Assembly: GCA_044355655.1 (NCBI GenBank)
Contig: JBIKXS010000014.1
Span: forward strand, 13,002-77,001
From: UBA3064 sp023258775
GTDB taxonomy: Bacteria; Pseudomonadota; Gammaproteobacteria; Burkholderiales; Burkholderiaceae_E
Reading direction: 5' to 3'
Length of the DNA: 64,000 nucleotides
Part shown: in pieces, positions 17,965 through 27,365 of the stretch
Layout of the letters: every line of letters begins with the position of its first letter
Position numbering within the stretch: position 1 is the first letter of the stretch
Notes under the pieces: generated by a model
Told to the model about the DNA's origin: nothing
The model's database searches: none
What the model saw: the letters and a program-made list of their open reading frames with translations, nothing else
Made by a program: the position numbers and the translations under genes

Positions 17965-19308
17965 TTATATAAATAGTAACGACTCAATCGAAGCGTCGAT
18001 TGCCTCGCTGAGCTTTTGCACAACAAGCTCAAGCTCAGACTCAAGCGCAATAAACGGCGGCGCCACAAGAACATGATCGCCTCGATGTCCGTCAACCGTG
18101 CCACCCATCGGATAAACCATGAGCCCTCGCGACATTGCCTCGCGCTTGATTGTTGCATGCAAACGCTGCTTAGGGTCGAAGCTGGCTTTGCTTTGTCGAT
18201 CCTCGACGAGCTCAATGCCCCAAAAAAAGCCTCGGCCCCGAATCTCGCCGATCTGAGGGTGAGCATCGAAGGCCTGATGGAGCATTTGCTCAAAAACCTT
18301 CCCCAATTCGCTAACCCGATCAACAAGTTGCTCTTGCTGAATAACCTTTTGCACGGCTAGCGCTGCGGCGCAGGCAATGGGGTGTCCCAGATACGTATGC
18401 CCATGTTGAAAAAAACCCGAACCGGTCGACATCGCGTTGACAATTCGTTCTTGCGCAAGCACAGCACCAATCGGTTGATAGCCTCCGCCTAGTCCTTTTG
18501 CGATAACAAGCAAATCAGGACTCACGCCCTCCTGCTCGCAGGCATGGAGACTTCCAGTCCTACCCATGCCGCACATGACTTCGTCAAGGATGAGCAAAAT
18601 ACCATATCGATCGCAAACCTTTCGGATCGCTTGAAAATAACCTGGAACCGGCGTAAGTACGCCAGCCGTTGCGCCACCAACGGTTTCCGCTACGAAAGCG
18701 ATAATGCTATCCGATCCATAACTGAGGATGGTTGCCTCAAGTTCATCGGCGAGGCGTTGCCCATAATCTTGGTCGCTCTCGTTTGTGCGCCGTTCACGAT
18801 AGGGATAGCAGGCAGATACATGCGATACCTGCATCAGAATCGGTGCAAAGGGCTCACGACGCCAAGCATTACCACCGACCGCAAGCGCGCCTAGCGTATT
18901 GCCATGATAGCTTTGCCTTCTGGCGATGAAGTGCTTACGCTGAGGCTGACCGATTTCGAGATAGTACTGACGCGCCATCTTCAAGGCAGCCTCAATCGCT
19001 TCAGAACCTCCGCTCACAAAGTAAGCATGGCTGATGCCCTCCGGCGCGTGCCGCACCAGATGCGATGCGAGTTCTTCAGCCACATCGGAGGTGAAAAACC
19101 CGGTGTGCGCAAAAGCTAAACGATCAATCTGTGCGTGCATTGCAGCGATCACAGCAGGATGGCCATGTCCGAGGCAGGAAACCGCCGCACCGCCCGAAGC
19201 GTCAAGATAGCGGCGCCCCTGTTGATCGACTAACCAGCAACCATCACCGCTCACGGCTATCGGTGGCATTTGATGCAGATGACGATGAATGACTTGGGAA
19301 TTACTCAT
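17965..19308 (-). CDS. class III aminotransferase (PLP-dependent)
   Basis: The 447-residue protein has the fold I class III features: the glycine-rich phosphate-binding loop FVSGGSEAIEAALKMAR, SYHGNT, Asp242 in LILDEVMCGMGRTG (pyridine nitrogen) and Lys271 in VIAKGLGGGYQPIGA (Schiff base). Relatives transfer an omega- or beta-amino group to pyruvate or 2-oxoglutarate. It sits 9 bases after the PhyH gene and 13 bases before the TAXI receptor gene. This suggests it acts on the imported compound or on its hydroxylated product. The exact substrate cannot be read from the sequence. Confidence 0.92.
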   Translation of the reverse strand: MSNSQVIHRHLHQMPPIAVSGDGCWLVDQQGRRYLDASGGAAVSCLGHGHPAVIAAMHAQIDRLAFAHTGFFTSDVAEELASHLVRHAPEGISHAYFVSGGSEAIEAALKMARQYYLEIGQPQRKHFIARRQSYHGNTLGALAVGGNAWRREPFAPILMQVSHVSACYPYRERRTNESDQDYGQRLADELEATILSYGSDSIIAFVAETVGGATAGVLTPVPGYFQAIRKVCDRYGILLILDEVMCGMGRTGSLHACEQEGVSPDLLVIAKGLGGGYQPIGAVLAQERIVNAMSTGSGFFQHGHTYLGHPIACAAALAVQKVIQQEQLVDRVSELGKVFEQMLHQAFDAHPQIGEIRGRGFFWGIELVEDRQSKASFDPKQRLHATIKREAMSRGLMVYPMGGTVDGHRGDHVLVAPPFIALESELELVVQKLSEAIDASIESLLFI

Positions 19309-19317
19309 GTCTTCACG

Positions 19318-20145
19318 CTACAGGCGCGCCAAATGCTGCGTTGCACCGGCATATAGCACTTCGCGCATCGCCCCCGAGGCTTGCTCATGAAACGCTACCG
19401 CCACGGGATCCATATCGAAGCTCGGCCGCGGTGCATGAACAAAATGAAGATAAGCATCCTCACCTCTAACAAGCGCAGCGCAATCCCATTGAGTCACCGT
19501 TTGTTTGGCATCAGGAGGCAGAAAATGCATCGATACACCCATTCGACGATCACTCGACAAATTTGGCCCTGAGCCATGCGCAAGACAATAGTTGTGAATG
19601 GACATCTGACCTGCCTTCAGCGGCATTGCAACAGCTGCAGCCTTATTCAAGGCGCTAATCCTTTGGCCGCGCGTTAACATGTTATCGGGATCGTAAGTGT
19701 CTTCATGGTCGAAGGTTTCTCCAAGATGGGTACCCGGTATGACCGACATGCACCCTGCTTCCTCGCTAGCATCTGAAATTGCAAACCAGGCGGTAAGCAC
19801 TTTTCGACTTGAAAGCCCCCAATACGTATTGTCCTGATGCCAGTCAACAAACTGCCTTGAGCCTGCATCTTTGATCCAAAAAATCGTACTCCAGCACAAG
19901 ATATTGGGCCCAATCAGCTGCTCGACAGGGTCAAGCACTCGAGGGTCTCTAATTAATTCGTCGAGCCATTTGAAAAGTAAGAATGCCCGACTACGCTGAC
20001 TCGCTTTGAGGCTTCCACCTTGCTGAGTTTCAAAACGCTCTAATGTTTGTCTGATTGATAAGGCCTCGCTCGAATCCATGACATCAATTGCGGGCACAAA
20101 CCCTGCGCCATGGTAATGATTGATCTGCTGATCAGTTAATTTCAT
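19318..20145 (-). CDS. phytanoyl-CoA dioxygenase (PhyH) family oxygenase
   Basis: The 275-residue Fe(II)/2-oxoglutarate oxygenase has the HxD pair in FVDWHQDNTYWG, the distal histidine in LAHGSGPN and the arginine in SSDRRMGVSMHF. The start MKLTDQQINHYHGAGF has GGAGG eight bases upstream, so I prefer it to longer in-frame starts up to 20211. It is first in a minus-strand operon with an aminotransferase, a TAXI-TRAP system and a Bug receptor. PhyH members include ectoine hydroxylase, but nothing here proves an ectoine-like substrate. Confidence 0.88.
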   Translation of the reverse strand: MKLTDQQINHYHGAGFVPAIDVMDSSEALSIRQTLERFETQQGGSLKASQRSRAFLLFKWLDELIRDPRVLDPVEQLIGPNILCWSTIFWIKDAGSRQFVDWHQDNTYWGLSSRKVLTAWFAISDASEEAGCMSVIPGTHLGETFDHEDTYDPDNMLTRGQRISALNKAAAVAMPLKAGQMSIHNYCLAHGSGPNLSSDRRMGVSMHFLPPDAKQTVTQWDCAALVRGEDAYLHFVHAPRPSFDMDPVAVAFHEQASGAMREVLYAGATQHLARL

Positions 20146-20258
20146 CCGAAACGCCTCCATCGCATCCATCCAGACTAGACCTATTGTCGATGCTCGAACG
20201 AGGATTGGCAAGGCTAAGCAAAGTTTCCCAAAACAGCTGTAAGAAATGACGTACTACA

Positions 20259-20335
20259 CCTTGTGACGCAGCATGCCTTGTCGTACCACGCCTTGTCGTA
20301 CCACGCCTTGTCGCACCACACCTTGTCGCGCCGCA
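20259..20335. repeat. 15-bp direct tandem repeat
   Basis: Two identical copies of CCTTGTCGTACCACG (20276-20290 and 20291-20305) are followed by two diverged copies (20306-20320 and 20321-20335). A degenerate 17-base copy precedes them at 20259-20275. The array lies between the PhyH operon and the aceA promoter. It has no spacers, so it is not a CRISPR. Confidence 0.85.
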
Positions 20336-20344
20336 AAACTTTTT

Positions 20345-20359
20345 TTCTCATTGTGAGAA
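20345..20359. promoter_or_regulatory. inverted repeat upstream of aceA, probable operator
   Basis: TTCTCA-TTG-TGAGAA is a perfect six-base inverted repeat about 60 bases upstream of the predicted -35 element of the isocitrate lyase promoter. The position and symmetry suit a dimeric regulator. Which regulator binds is unknown. Confidence 0.5.
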
Positions 20360-20420
20360 TTCGCTTTTCACATTACAAAAAAATAAGATAAGTCATTGTT
20401 TTTAATGGGACTTCAAATTT

Positions 20421-20448
20421 TTGATATAGAAATTATTTTTGCTACACT
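20421..20448 (+). promoter_or_regulatory. predicted sigma-70 promoter of aceA
   Basis: TTGATA (20421-20426) and TACACT (20443-20448) are separated by 16 bases in an AT-rich stretch, 70 bases before the aceA ATG. Both hexamers are close to consensus. The prediction is based on sequence pattern only. Confidence 0.55.
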
Positions 20449-20517
20449 GCATCATGTCAATGGCCGTTGACGTCTAATCGCATTCACCGTTCTATTTCTC
20501 ATTTACAGGAGCGTTAT

Positions 20518-21855
20518 ATGTCTCGATTCGAACTGGAAGTTCAAAAATTACAAAAAGATTGGACGCAGGCACGTTGGACCGGTATTCAGCGTAACTATTC
20601 TGCCGCAGACGTTATTCGCCTTAGAGGCTCATTCCAGGTCGAACATACCCTGGCCAAGAGCGGCGCTGAGAAGCTATGGCGCTTGCTTCACAGCGAAGAC
20701 TTTGTCAACACGCTTGGTGCGCTCTCAGGCAATCAAGCCATGCAGCAGGCCAAGGCCGGACTAAAAGCTGTGTATCTTTCCGGATGGCAGGTCGCAGGCG
20801 ATGCAAATCTCGCTGGCGAGATGTATCCCGACCAATCACTTTATCCGGTCAACTCAGTACCAGCGGTGGTCGAGAAAATTAACAACGCGCTCATGCGGGC
20901 AGATCAAATTCAGTGGATGGAGGGCATCCATGCCAATGATCCAGGCCATGTTGACTACATGTTACCAATCGTTGCTGATGCCGAAGCCGGATTTGGCGGC
21001 GTACTTAATGCCTTCGAACTAATGAAGTCAATGATCAAGGCAGGCGCCGCCGGCGTGCACTTCGAAGACCAATTAGCTTCTGCAAAGAAATGTGGACACC
21101 TGGGGGGAAAGGTGCTCGTACCAACTCGCGAGGCGGTTTCCAAGCTGCTCGCGGCGCGCCTAGCAGCCGATGTAATGGGTGTACCGAGCGTTCTACTTGC
21201 AAGAACGGATGCAGAAGCAGCAGATCTCGTTACTTCTGATGTTGATGAACTCGATCGCCCTTTCCTCACCGGTGAGCGCACAGTTGAAGGCTTTTATCGC
21301 AGCCGTGCGGGATTTGATCAGGCAATTGCCCGGGGTCTTGCATACGCACCCTATGCAGACCTGATTTGGTGTGAAACAGGAAAGCCGGATTTAGCTTTTG
21401 CAAAGGCCTACGCCGAGGCGATTCATGCAAAGTTCCCAGGCAAGATGCTTGCTTACAACTGCTCACCTTCGTTCAACTGGAAGAAGCACTTAGACGACGC
21501 AACGATTGCTAAGTTCCAGCGTGAACTTGCCGCTATGGGTTATAAATTCCAATTCATTACGCTTGCGGGCTTCCACAGCCTGAACTACGCCATGTTTAAT
21601 CTGGCATATGGCTATGCGCGCAATCACATGAGCGCCTTTGTCGATCTCCAACAAGCCGAGTTTGCAGCGGCCGACAAAGGATTTACAGCCGTAAAGCATC
21701 AACGCGAAGTCGGCACTGGTTATTTCGATGCTGTAACAACCACTGTTGAGCGCAATGCAGCGACCGCAGCGCTTAAAGGATCGACCGAAGATGAACAATT
21801 CTTCGATGCACACGGCGAAGCGAAGCCTCCTAAAGCCGCATCATTAGCAGCGTAG
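20518..21855 (+). CDS. aceA: isocitrate lyase
   Basis: The 445-residue enzyme has the catalytic loop KKCGHLGGK with Cys192, the metal-binding IVADAEAGFGG and HFEDQLASAKK, and the late motif LAYNCSPSFNWKKHL. It splits isocitrate into succinate and glyoxylate in the glyoxylate shunt, needed for growth on acetate or fatty acids. The start ATG at 20518 follows ACAGGAG. An earlier in-frame codon at 20467 lacks this site. No malate synthase gene is adjacent. Confidence 0.97.
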   Translation: MSRFELEVQKLQKDWTQARWTGIQRNYSAADVIRLRGSFQVEHTLAKSGAEKLWRLLHSEDFVNTLGALSGNQAMQQAKAGLKAVYLSGWQVAGDANLAGEMYPDQSLYPVNSVPAVVEKINNALMRADQIQWMEGIHANDPGHVDYMLPIVADAEAGFGGVLNAFELMKSMIKAGAAGVHFEDQLASAKKCGHLGGKVLVPTREAVSKLLAARLAADVMGVPSVLLARTDAEAADLVTSDVDELDRPFLTGERTVEGFYRSRAGFDQAIARGLAYAPYADLIWCETGKPDLAFAKAYAEAIHAKFPGKMLAYNCSPSFNWKKHLDDATIAKFQRELAAMGYKFQFITLAGFHSLNYAMFNLAYGYARNHMSAFVDLQQAEFAAADKGFTAVKHQREVGTGYFDAVTTTVERNAATAALKGSTEDEQFFDAHGEAKPPKAASLAA

Positions 21856-21913
21856 CGCTGCAGCAGTTGTTTGCCTGGCCGGCAAATAGCGATTTATTTG
21901 GTGCTGTAACTTA

Positions 21914-21950
21914 CCGCCGATTGCAAGCCTGCCAGGTTTGCATTCGGCGG
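21914..21950 (+). terminator. hairpin downstream of aceA
   Basis: CCGCCGATTGCAAGCCTG and CAGGTTTGCATTCGGCGG pair with three mismatches to form a long GC-rich stem 58 bases after the aceA stop. A short CTTCTTT follows. The pairing and position suit a transcription terminator, possibly also serving the convergent gene. Confidence 0.6.
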
Positions 21951-21977
21951 CTTCTTTAAAAAGCAATGATTGGCATA

Positions 21978-24215
21978 CTAATGCTTAAGTATTTTAAGTA
22001 AATTGATATAGTCATCCGTGAAAAGTTTAAGACCAGGCATGATTTCAATACGCTGAATCACCTTACTTAAACGCTCGTGCTCAAAAATCGCCGGGTTGCG
22101 CGTCACGATGACCTGATCGGTTGACGAAAGCCAGTACTTTGGTCCCGAATCAAAATCGGGTGAATCAGAAACCAACACCGCTTGCAGTCCAAAATGATCA
22201 GCAAGCTGTCGAATCACCGGCATTGGGTTCACGAAACGGTTTGTGGCCTGAAAGACGATGACGCCATCGGGCTTTAAATGCTTAACATAGAGCGCCATTG
22301 CCTCTTTTGTCAAAAAATGACTTGGAATCGAATCGCCAGCGAAAGCATCCATGGCAATCACATCGAATTGACGTGGCGCCTCTCGCTCAAGTGCTAGGCG
22401 GCCATCGCCAATCACCAGTTCATGCGGGGCTTGCATCCGCTTAAGAAAGCTGAACTCAGTTTGAGCAGCTCTCACGACAGCCGGGGAAATTTCATAAAAA
22501 ACCCATTGATCGCCAGGCTGGGCGTAGACCGCCAAGGCTCCTGCACCAAGCCCAATAACCCCGACGCGTTTTGGCCCAGCAGGAAGGCTTGCAAAGGTCC
22601 GTCCATATCCCGAGTCGGGACCGAAATAACTCGAAGGACTCATTTGTAACTCATCGCGTTGCAGCTGACCACCGTGTGCAATTGATCCGTGAATGAGATT
22701 GCGAAAGTCCTCGCCGCCAGCATTACTGTTTCTTGTACGTACCACACCGTAAAAGTCCCGAGCCATCATCCGAACGCCCTCGTTGTAGTGATCAAGAAAC
22801 TTCCAGGTGAACCCAAGCACGGAAGCAAGAACGGCCGCTGTCATGAGCATGGCCAAAGAACGGCCTGCGCGCATCCCCGCGCGGATATTTTCTTGAACCC
22901 GTGGACTGATTGCGGCTTCACCGATCGGCCCTATCGCCGTCTGACCCGCGCCCGATGCATCAGTACTGCGAAGCAGCACAAAGCCAAGCGCAGTAGCAAG
23001 GATTAATACAATATGGAATTCATAATGACCACTCATAACAAGCGGCGCAACGACAGCCATCAATAATGAGCCCACCGCGCCACCTGCGGACATGGCCAAG
23101 TAGAACTGGGTCAGTCGCTGTGGCTCAGGGCGCAAGCGATAAAGTTCGCCATGGAACACCATACAAAGGACGAAAAGACCTAGCGAATAAACCGGCGCGG
23201 CAAGGGCCAAGTCGAGCGAATCAGCGAGCCAGGCCATGGCCGGCAGGGCAATCGCACTAAGCGGTAAAAAGATGATGCGCTTATACCAACGCGGGTGATC
23301 GAAACTTATGATGAAGGTCACCAGATAAAGCGCAAGCGGAAGCACCCACAAAAGCGGTGCCGATGAGATGTTTTGTGTCAGATGGCTGCTCACACCAAGC
23401 AATAGCGCTGAACCCATTGCTGAGTAGCCCATCCACGACATCCAGCCACCAGCTTGAGTTTGACCATCTTGGCTCGATGCAGGACTAGCCTTTGCATGAC
23501 TTGAGCCATCAACCCTTTGCGCTTTCTCACGAGCATCAGCCGCTGAAGCCCGATGACCTTCTGATAGGCGTTCTAAACCCTGGTTAGCTTCAACTTCGGG
23601 ACCAAGACCCTGACGCGCATGTTCCTGGACGGCAAACCAGGTTCGCCAGGCCATCCAAATACACAACAATGCAAAGCACACGAACAATGCCGACCAGATC
23701 CAGGCCGTTTCTCTGTTACCAAAAATTGGTTCAATAACAAAGGGAAAGCCAATCAACGCCAAAAGCGATGCCGCGTTTGAAAGTGCAAACAATCGATAAG
23801 GCGCCTCGGACTGATACTGTCGCCAGTACCAGGCCCCCACCAGTGGCGTGGTGGTCGAAAGCAAAAAGTAGGGCAGACCGATGGTGGCAATCAACAGCAA
23901 AATAATCTGAACAATTGGATCTTCAGCACCCGTGGGACGCCATCCATCCGAAACAATAATTGGCATAAATGCTAATGCACACAAAAGCATCAGGCTGTGA
24001 ACCTGCACCTGCCTTTTCAATGGTAAAAAATGGGTGAGCGCATGTGCATACCCATAACCTGCTAGCAAGGCACTCTGAAAAAAGAGTAAGCAGGTTGTCC
24101 AGACCGCTGCAGAACCACCAAACCAAGGGAGAATCTGTTTTGCAATTAGGGGTTGAACCAAAAAAATCAAAAAAGCTGAAATAAAAATCACTAACGCGTG
24201 AATCACAAGAGACAC
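21978..24215 (-). CDS. fused MFS / spermidine synthase-like protein
   Basis: The 745-residue protein begins with about six membrane helices (residues 1-200). A polar linker (about 205-250) and another set of helices (about 255-480) follow. The C-terminus is a Rossmann methyltransferase-like domain with VGVIGLGAGALAVYA, VFYEISPAVVRAAQ, VIGDGRLALE and DVIAMDAFAGDSIPSHFLT. This is the domain order of the fused MFS/spermidine synthase family. The usual acidic polyamine-binding pair of true SpeE is replaced by DAFAGDS, so polyamine synthesis should not be assumed. Its biological role is not established. Confidence 0.88.
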   Translation of the reverse strand: MSLVIHALVIFISAFLIFLVQPLIAKQILPWFGGSAAVWTTCLLFFQSALLAGYGYAHALTHFLPLKRQVQVHSLMLLCALAFMPIIVSDGWRPTGAEDPIVQIILLLIATIGLPYFLLSTTTPLVGAWYWRQYQSEAPYRLFALSNAASLLALIGFPFVIEPIFGNRETAWIWSALFVCFALLCIWMAWRTWFAVQEHARQGLGPEVEANQGLERLSEGHRASAADAREKAQRVDGSSHAKASPASSQDGQTQAGGWMSWMGYSAMGSALLLGVSSHLTQNISSAPLLWVLPLALYLVTFIISFDHPRWYKRIIFLPLSAIALPAMAWLADSLDLALAAPVYSLGLFVLCMVFHGELYRLRPEPQRLTQFYLAMSAGGAVGSLLMAVVAPLVMSGHYEFHIVLILATALGFVLLRSTDASGAGQTAIGPIGEAAISPRVQENIRAGMRAGRSLAMLMTAAVLASVLGFTWKFLDHYNEGVRMMARDFYGVVRTRNSNAGGEDFRNLIHGSIAHGGQLQRDELQMSPSSYFGPDSGYGRTFASLPAGPKRVGVIGLGAGALAVYAQPGDQWVFYEISPAVVRAAQTEFSFLKRMQAPHELVIGDGRLALEREAPRQFDVIAMDAFAGDSIPSHFLTKEAMALYVKHLKPDGVIVFQATNRFVNPMPVIRQLADHFGLQAVLVSDSPDFDSGPKYWLSSTDQVIVTRNPAIFEHERLSKVIQRIEIMPGLKLFTDDYINLLKILKH

Positions 24216-24274
24216 TCCAAACGAGAAAGCGCCATGTTACTCATGGTCGCGAAAACAGAAAAACGACGAAGCAC

Positions 24275-26158
24275 TCAAAGGCTAGGCACAGATTCCTTTG
24301 ATTGGCTTAAATCCTGCTGCTTTTTCCAAAGTGCCTGATAGATCCCATCCTGCTCAAGCAGCGCCTCGTGCACACCACTTTGAACAACCCGGCCTTGATC
24401 AAAAACCAAAATCCAATCGGCCTTAGCTGCGTCATACAAGCGATGGGTCACCAGCACCGTGCTCCGCTGATTGGCTAGTTGGAGCAATGTATTCATGACC
24501 GCACTAGCCGTACTGGTGTCGAGTGCACTGGTGGGTTCATCGAGCACAAGCAGGTTTGGCTTGCGGATAAGTGCGCGGGCGATCGCGATACGCTGCCTCT
24601 GCCCACCCGAGCAACTGTCTGCCGACACGATGGTCTCATCACCCATAGGCAGGCCGGCAATCCAGCCAGACAAACCGGCAGCATGGGCTGCATCGGCAAT
24701 CTCTTGAGCACTTGCATCAAGAAACCCGGTCCTGATGTTTTCAGCAATACTGCCGTGAAAAAGCAAGCTATCCTGGAATACAGCGCTTGTTTGAGCCCAG
24801 TAGCGCGCAAATCCGATCGATTCGAGGGTTTCGCCATTTACCCAAATCGTGCCGCGTTGGGGCGTAATAAGCCCCAGGAGCAGTTGAATCGCTGTACTTT
24901 TACCCGACCCGCTGCTTCCGACAAACGCAGTCAATTTTCCGGCAGCTAGTTCAAAACTTAAGTTCGCACTGAATTGAGTGTTTGGATAGACATAACTTAC
25001 ATCGCTAAAACGAATCGAAGGCGGCAAGCAATCAGGCTCCGCTTTTAATTCACCAGACCTTGGCGCTGTTGCTAACGAAGAGTCACTGTCACCCGACAAA
25101 CCAATGCCGCCCAGCGATATCGCATGACAATCAGCGTCGGGCGGCAATAAAGCGCGGCTTGGTGAAGCTACCCGAACACTTGCCATGGACTGAAATTCCT
25201 CAACCCTGCGCATGCTCGCTGATAGACCTACCAGTCGCGAAATCGAGGTTGCAAAAGAGTAGGCATGGGTCGCTAGCGCTGCAAAAAGCAGATAAAAAGA
25301 GACGAGTGCTCCGGTCGTGATATGCCCCTTGATGAGCATCCAGCAGCCACATGCAAGCACAATAACATCAATAAACTCTACAGCGATCCAAGGTACCCGA
25401 TTACTAAAATAACTATAAATATTATATTTTCTCGTGCTCGTTTGAATGTCATGATTTACAAGGTCGAATCGTTTGGTCACATAGCCTGCCAGACCGAACA
25501 CACGAACGACAACTTGGTTGGCAAGATTTTCCCAGAGTTGGTTCGAGAGCCTGCCATGAGCTTGTTTTGATTCATAGCTCGCCTGCTCAGCGATCGGCGT
25601 TAGGATTCGCGGTCCGATCGGGATTGTTGGAACGAGAAGCAGCAATCCCAAAATCGCTAAACGCCAATCCGTGATCACGAGCATGATCAATGCAATCAGC
25701 ACACCGAAAAATCCTGTGGCGATATAACCGAGCGACCATAGGGCTGACTCCAAGCCGCCTGCATCATTAATGATTCTAGAAACAAGATCTCCATGAGTCG
25801 ACGACCTAATGGAAGCAAGTTCTAATCCCTGTACACGTAAAAACAATTGCTTGCGGAGCTCTGCGGGCATGACCGCGCACAGGCCTGATAAGAGGTATTC
25901 ATGCAAACTGCCGCAAATACTCGACACAAGTGCAGCTGCAAAGAGCAAACTCAAAATAATGACCATCAGGTCAACTTTGGATTGCAGGATCGCCTCATCG
26001 ATCAGGCTTGTGAACGCAAGGCGTTGAGCCATTTGCAAGCCAAGCTCGATCATCATCAAGAATAAGACCGCGCCGACTGCACGTCGGTGAGGCCGAAAAA
26101 TCGGCCACAAACTCCTGGCTAGCGTGAGAACCCAGCCAAATCCGGGTTTCACGTCCAA
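24275..26158 (-). CDS. ABC exporter, fused membrane and ATPase domains
   Basis: The 627-residue half-transporter has six membrane helices in residues about 25-330 and an ATPase domain at about 390-610. The ATPase has Walker A GSSGSGKST, the Q-loop SAVFQDSLLF, the signature SCSGGQRQRIAIARAL, Walker B LLVLDEPTSALD and the switch histidine LVTHRL. This is the MsbA-like type IV exporter layout, working as a homodimer in the inner membrane. Unusually, a polar insertion of about 60 residues (about 330-390) separates the two domains. The substrate is unknown, and the downstream and upstream genes give no clear clue. Confidence 0.92.
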   Translation of the reverse strand: MDVKPGFGWVLTLARSLWPIFRPHRRAVGAVLFLMMIELGLQMAQRLAFTSLIDEAILQSKVDLMVIILSLLFAAALVSSICGSLHEYLLSGLCAVMPAELRKQLFLRVQGLELASIRSSTHGDLVSRIINDAGGLESALWSLGYIATGFFGVLIALIMLVITDWRLAILGLLLLVPTIPIGPRILTPIAEQASYESKQAHGRLSNQLWENLANQVVVRVFGLAGYVTKRFDLVNHDIQTSTRKYNIYSYFSNRVPWIAVEFIDVIVLACGCWMLIKGHITTGALVSFYLLFAALATHAYSFATSISRLVGLSASMRRVEEFQSMASVRVASPSRALLPPDADCHAISLGGIGLSGDSDSSLATAPRSGELKAEPDCLPPSIRFSDVSYVYPNTQFSANLSFELAAGKLTAFVGSSGSGKSTAIQLLLGLITPQRGTIWVNGETLESIGFARYWAQTSAVFQDSLLFHGSIAENIRTGFLDASAQEIADAAHAAGLSGWIAGLPMGDETIVSADSCSGGQRQRIAIARALIRKPNLLVLDEPTSALDTSTASAVMNTLLQLANQRSTVLVTHRLYDAAKADWILVFDQGRVVQSGVHEALLEQDGIYQALWKKQQDLSQSKESVPSL

Positions 26159-26161
26159 GGC

Positions 26162-27142
26162 TTAGGATAGCTTGATGTTATTGCGCCGAATCACGTCGGC
26201 GAAGCGCGTTGAAATTGCCTTGAGGTAAGCCGTCAAATCGGCTGCAGATCGAAAGTCGGGCTCGACAGAAATTGTTGCCATGGTTTGCTTGACTGCTTCA
26301 CTAGGCATTGATTTTTCAAGGATAGCTGCCAGCCGTTCGATGACTGCTGCAGGTGTATTGGCTGGCACCATCACCCCAAGCCAGGCCCCAAGATCAAATC
26401 CGGCAAGTTCGGGGAGTTTGGCAAAGGGCATAACGCCTGGCGTCATCGTACTTCCCTTTTCAAGCGATACGCCGTAGGCTTTAAGCTTTCCGCTCTTGAC
26501 TAACGGCATGGTCGACGCTGCTGTCTCAATGCAATAGGTAATTTGACCACTCATCACATCGGTGAGCGCAGCAACACTGCCTTTATAGGGCACATGTAAT
26601 GCCTGCAGGCCCGCTGCCGCGTTGAAGGCTTCTGCGATGAGATGCGCGGTCGCCCCGGTACCTGAAGAACCAAAACTATACTTGCCGGGGGCTGCCTTCA
26701 CCATCGCGATAAATTCGCGCAAATCTTTTGCAGCCATGCTCGGAGAGGTCACAAGCACATAGGGCGACATACCGATCATCGCTACAGGTACTAGATCTTT
26801 CATCGGATCATAGGGAACTTTTTGGAGCAAGGGTGCGACCGACATGGGACCACTTGATGCAGCAAGAATCGTGTAGCCATCAGGCGCCGCTTTAGCCACT
26901 GCATCGGTACCGATGGTGCCACCAGCACCCGCCTTATTCTCGACAACAACCGCAACCCCTAGGCCTTTGGAGAGTTCTTGCGCTGCAACACGACCAGCAA
27001 GGTCCGTAGCCTGGCCAGGAGGCCAAGGCACAATCATTTTCAATGGTCTTGATGGATAGGCTTGCGCCCAAACACCTGTAGTGTTCAGCGTCGCAAAAGC
27101 TGTACTGCCGAGCGCTGCGCTGAGGATTTGTCGTCGTTTCAT
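26162..27142 (-). CDS. Bug family periplasmic substrate-binding receptor
   Basis: The 326-residue protein has a twin-arginine-like start (MKRRQILSAALGSTAF) with cleavage near VWAQA. Bug motifs YPSRPLKMIVPWPPGQATD, VVENKAGAGGTIG, APDGYTIL and LHVPYKGSVAALTD follow. The start at 27142 is preceded by TTGGAGAC, and an earlier in-frame start at 27160 is not. It lies only three bases upstream of the ABC exporter gene on the same strand, so the two may be co-transcribed. It is divergent from the DctQM gene pair. Confidence 0.92.
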   Translation of the reverse strand: MKRRQILSAALGSTAFATLNTTGVWAQAYPSRPLKMIVPWPPGQATDLAGRVAAQELSKGLGVAVVVENKAGAGGTIGTDAVAKAAPDGYTILAASSGPMSVAPLLQKVPYDPMKDLVPVAMIGMSPYVLVTSPSMAAKDLREFIAMVKAAPGKYSFGSSGTGATAHLIAEAFNAAAGLQALHVPYKGSVAALTDVMSGQITYCIETAASTMPLVKSGKLKAYGVSLEKGSTMTPGVMPFAKLPELAGFDLGAWLGVMVPANTPAAVIERLAAILEKSMPSEAVKQTMATISVEPDFRSAADLTAYLKAISTRFADVIRRNNIKLS

Positions 27143-27185
27143 GCTGATTGTCTCCAACATAAATAAAAAATGTACTGATGCAAAG

Positions 27186-27260
27186 AAAGAATAGGATGCG
27201 AATGTCTTTAGGGAATACGATGGATGGCCTTGAAAGAATACGATGCGAAGACCTTTGGAG
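27186..27260. repeat. degenerate ~24-bp direct repeats
   Basis: Two imperfect copies beginning AAAGAATA(G/C)GATGCGAA start at 27186 and 27233, with a third partial copy (GGGAATACGATGGATGGCCTT) between them. They lie between the divergent Bug and DctQ genes and could contain regulator-binding sites. They have no other recognisable identity. Confidence 0.45.
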
Positions 27261-27365
27261 CAAACATGAATACCGCAAAACCGAGCCAGCGCCTAGCCTG
27301 TCAAGCGCTTGATCGAAGCATGTTAGAGTCCGCCGGGGAGTGACTCGACGCCACGCAAAACACTC

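Noticed and set aside
17952..18326. N-terminal extension of the TAXI receptor
   Set aside because: It would place a signal peptide in the middle of the protein and overlaps the aminotransferase gene.
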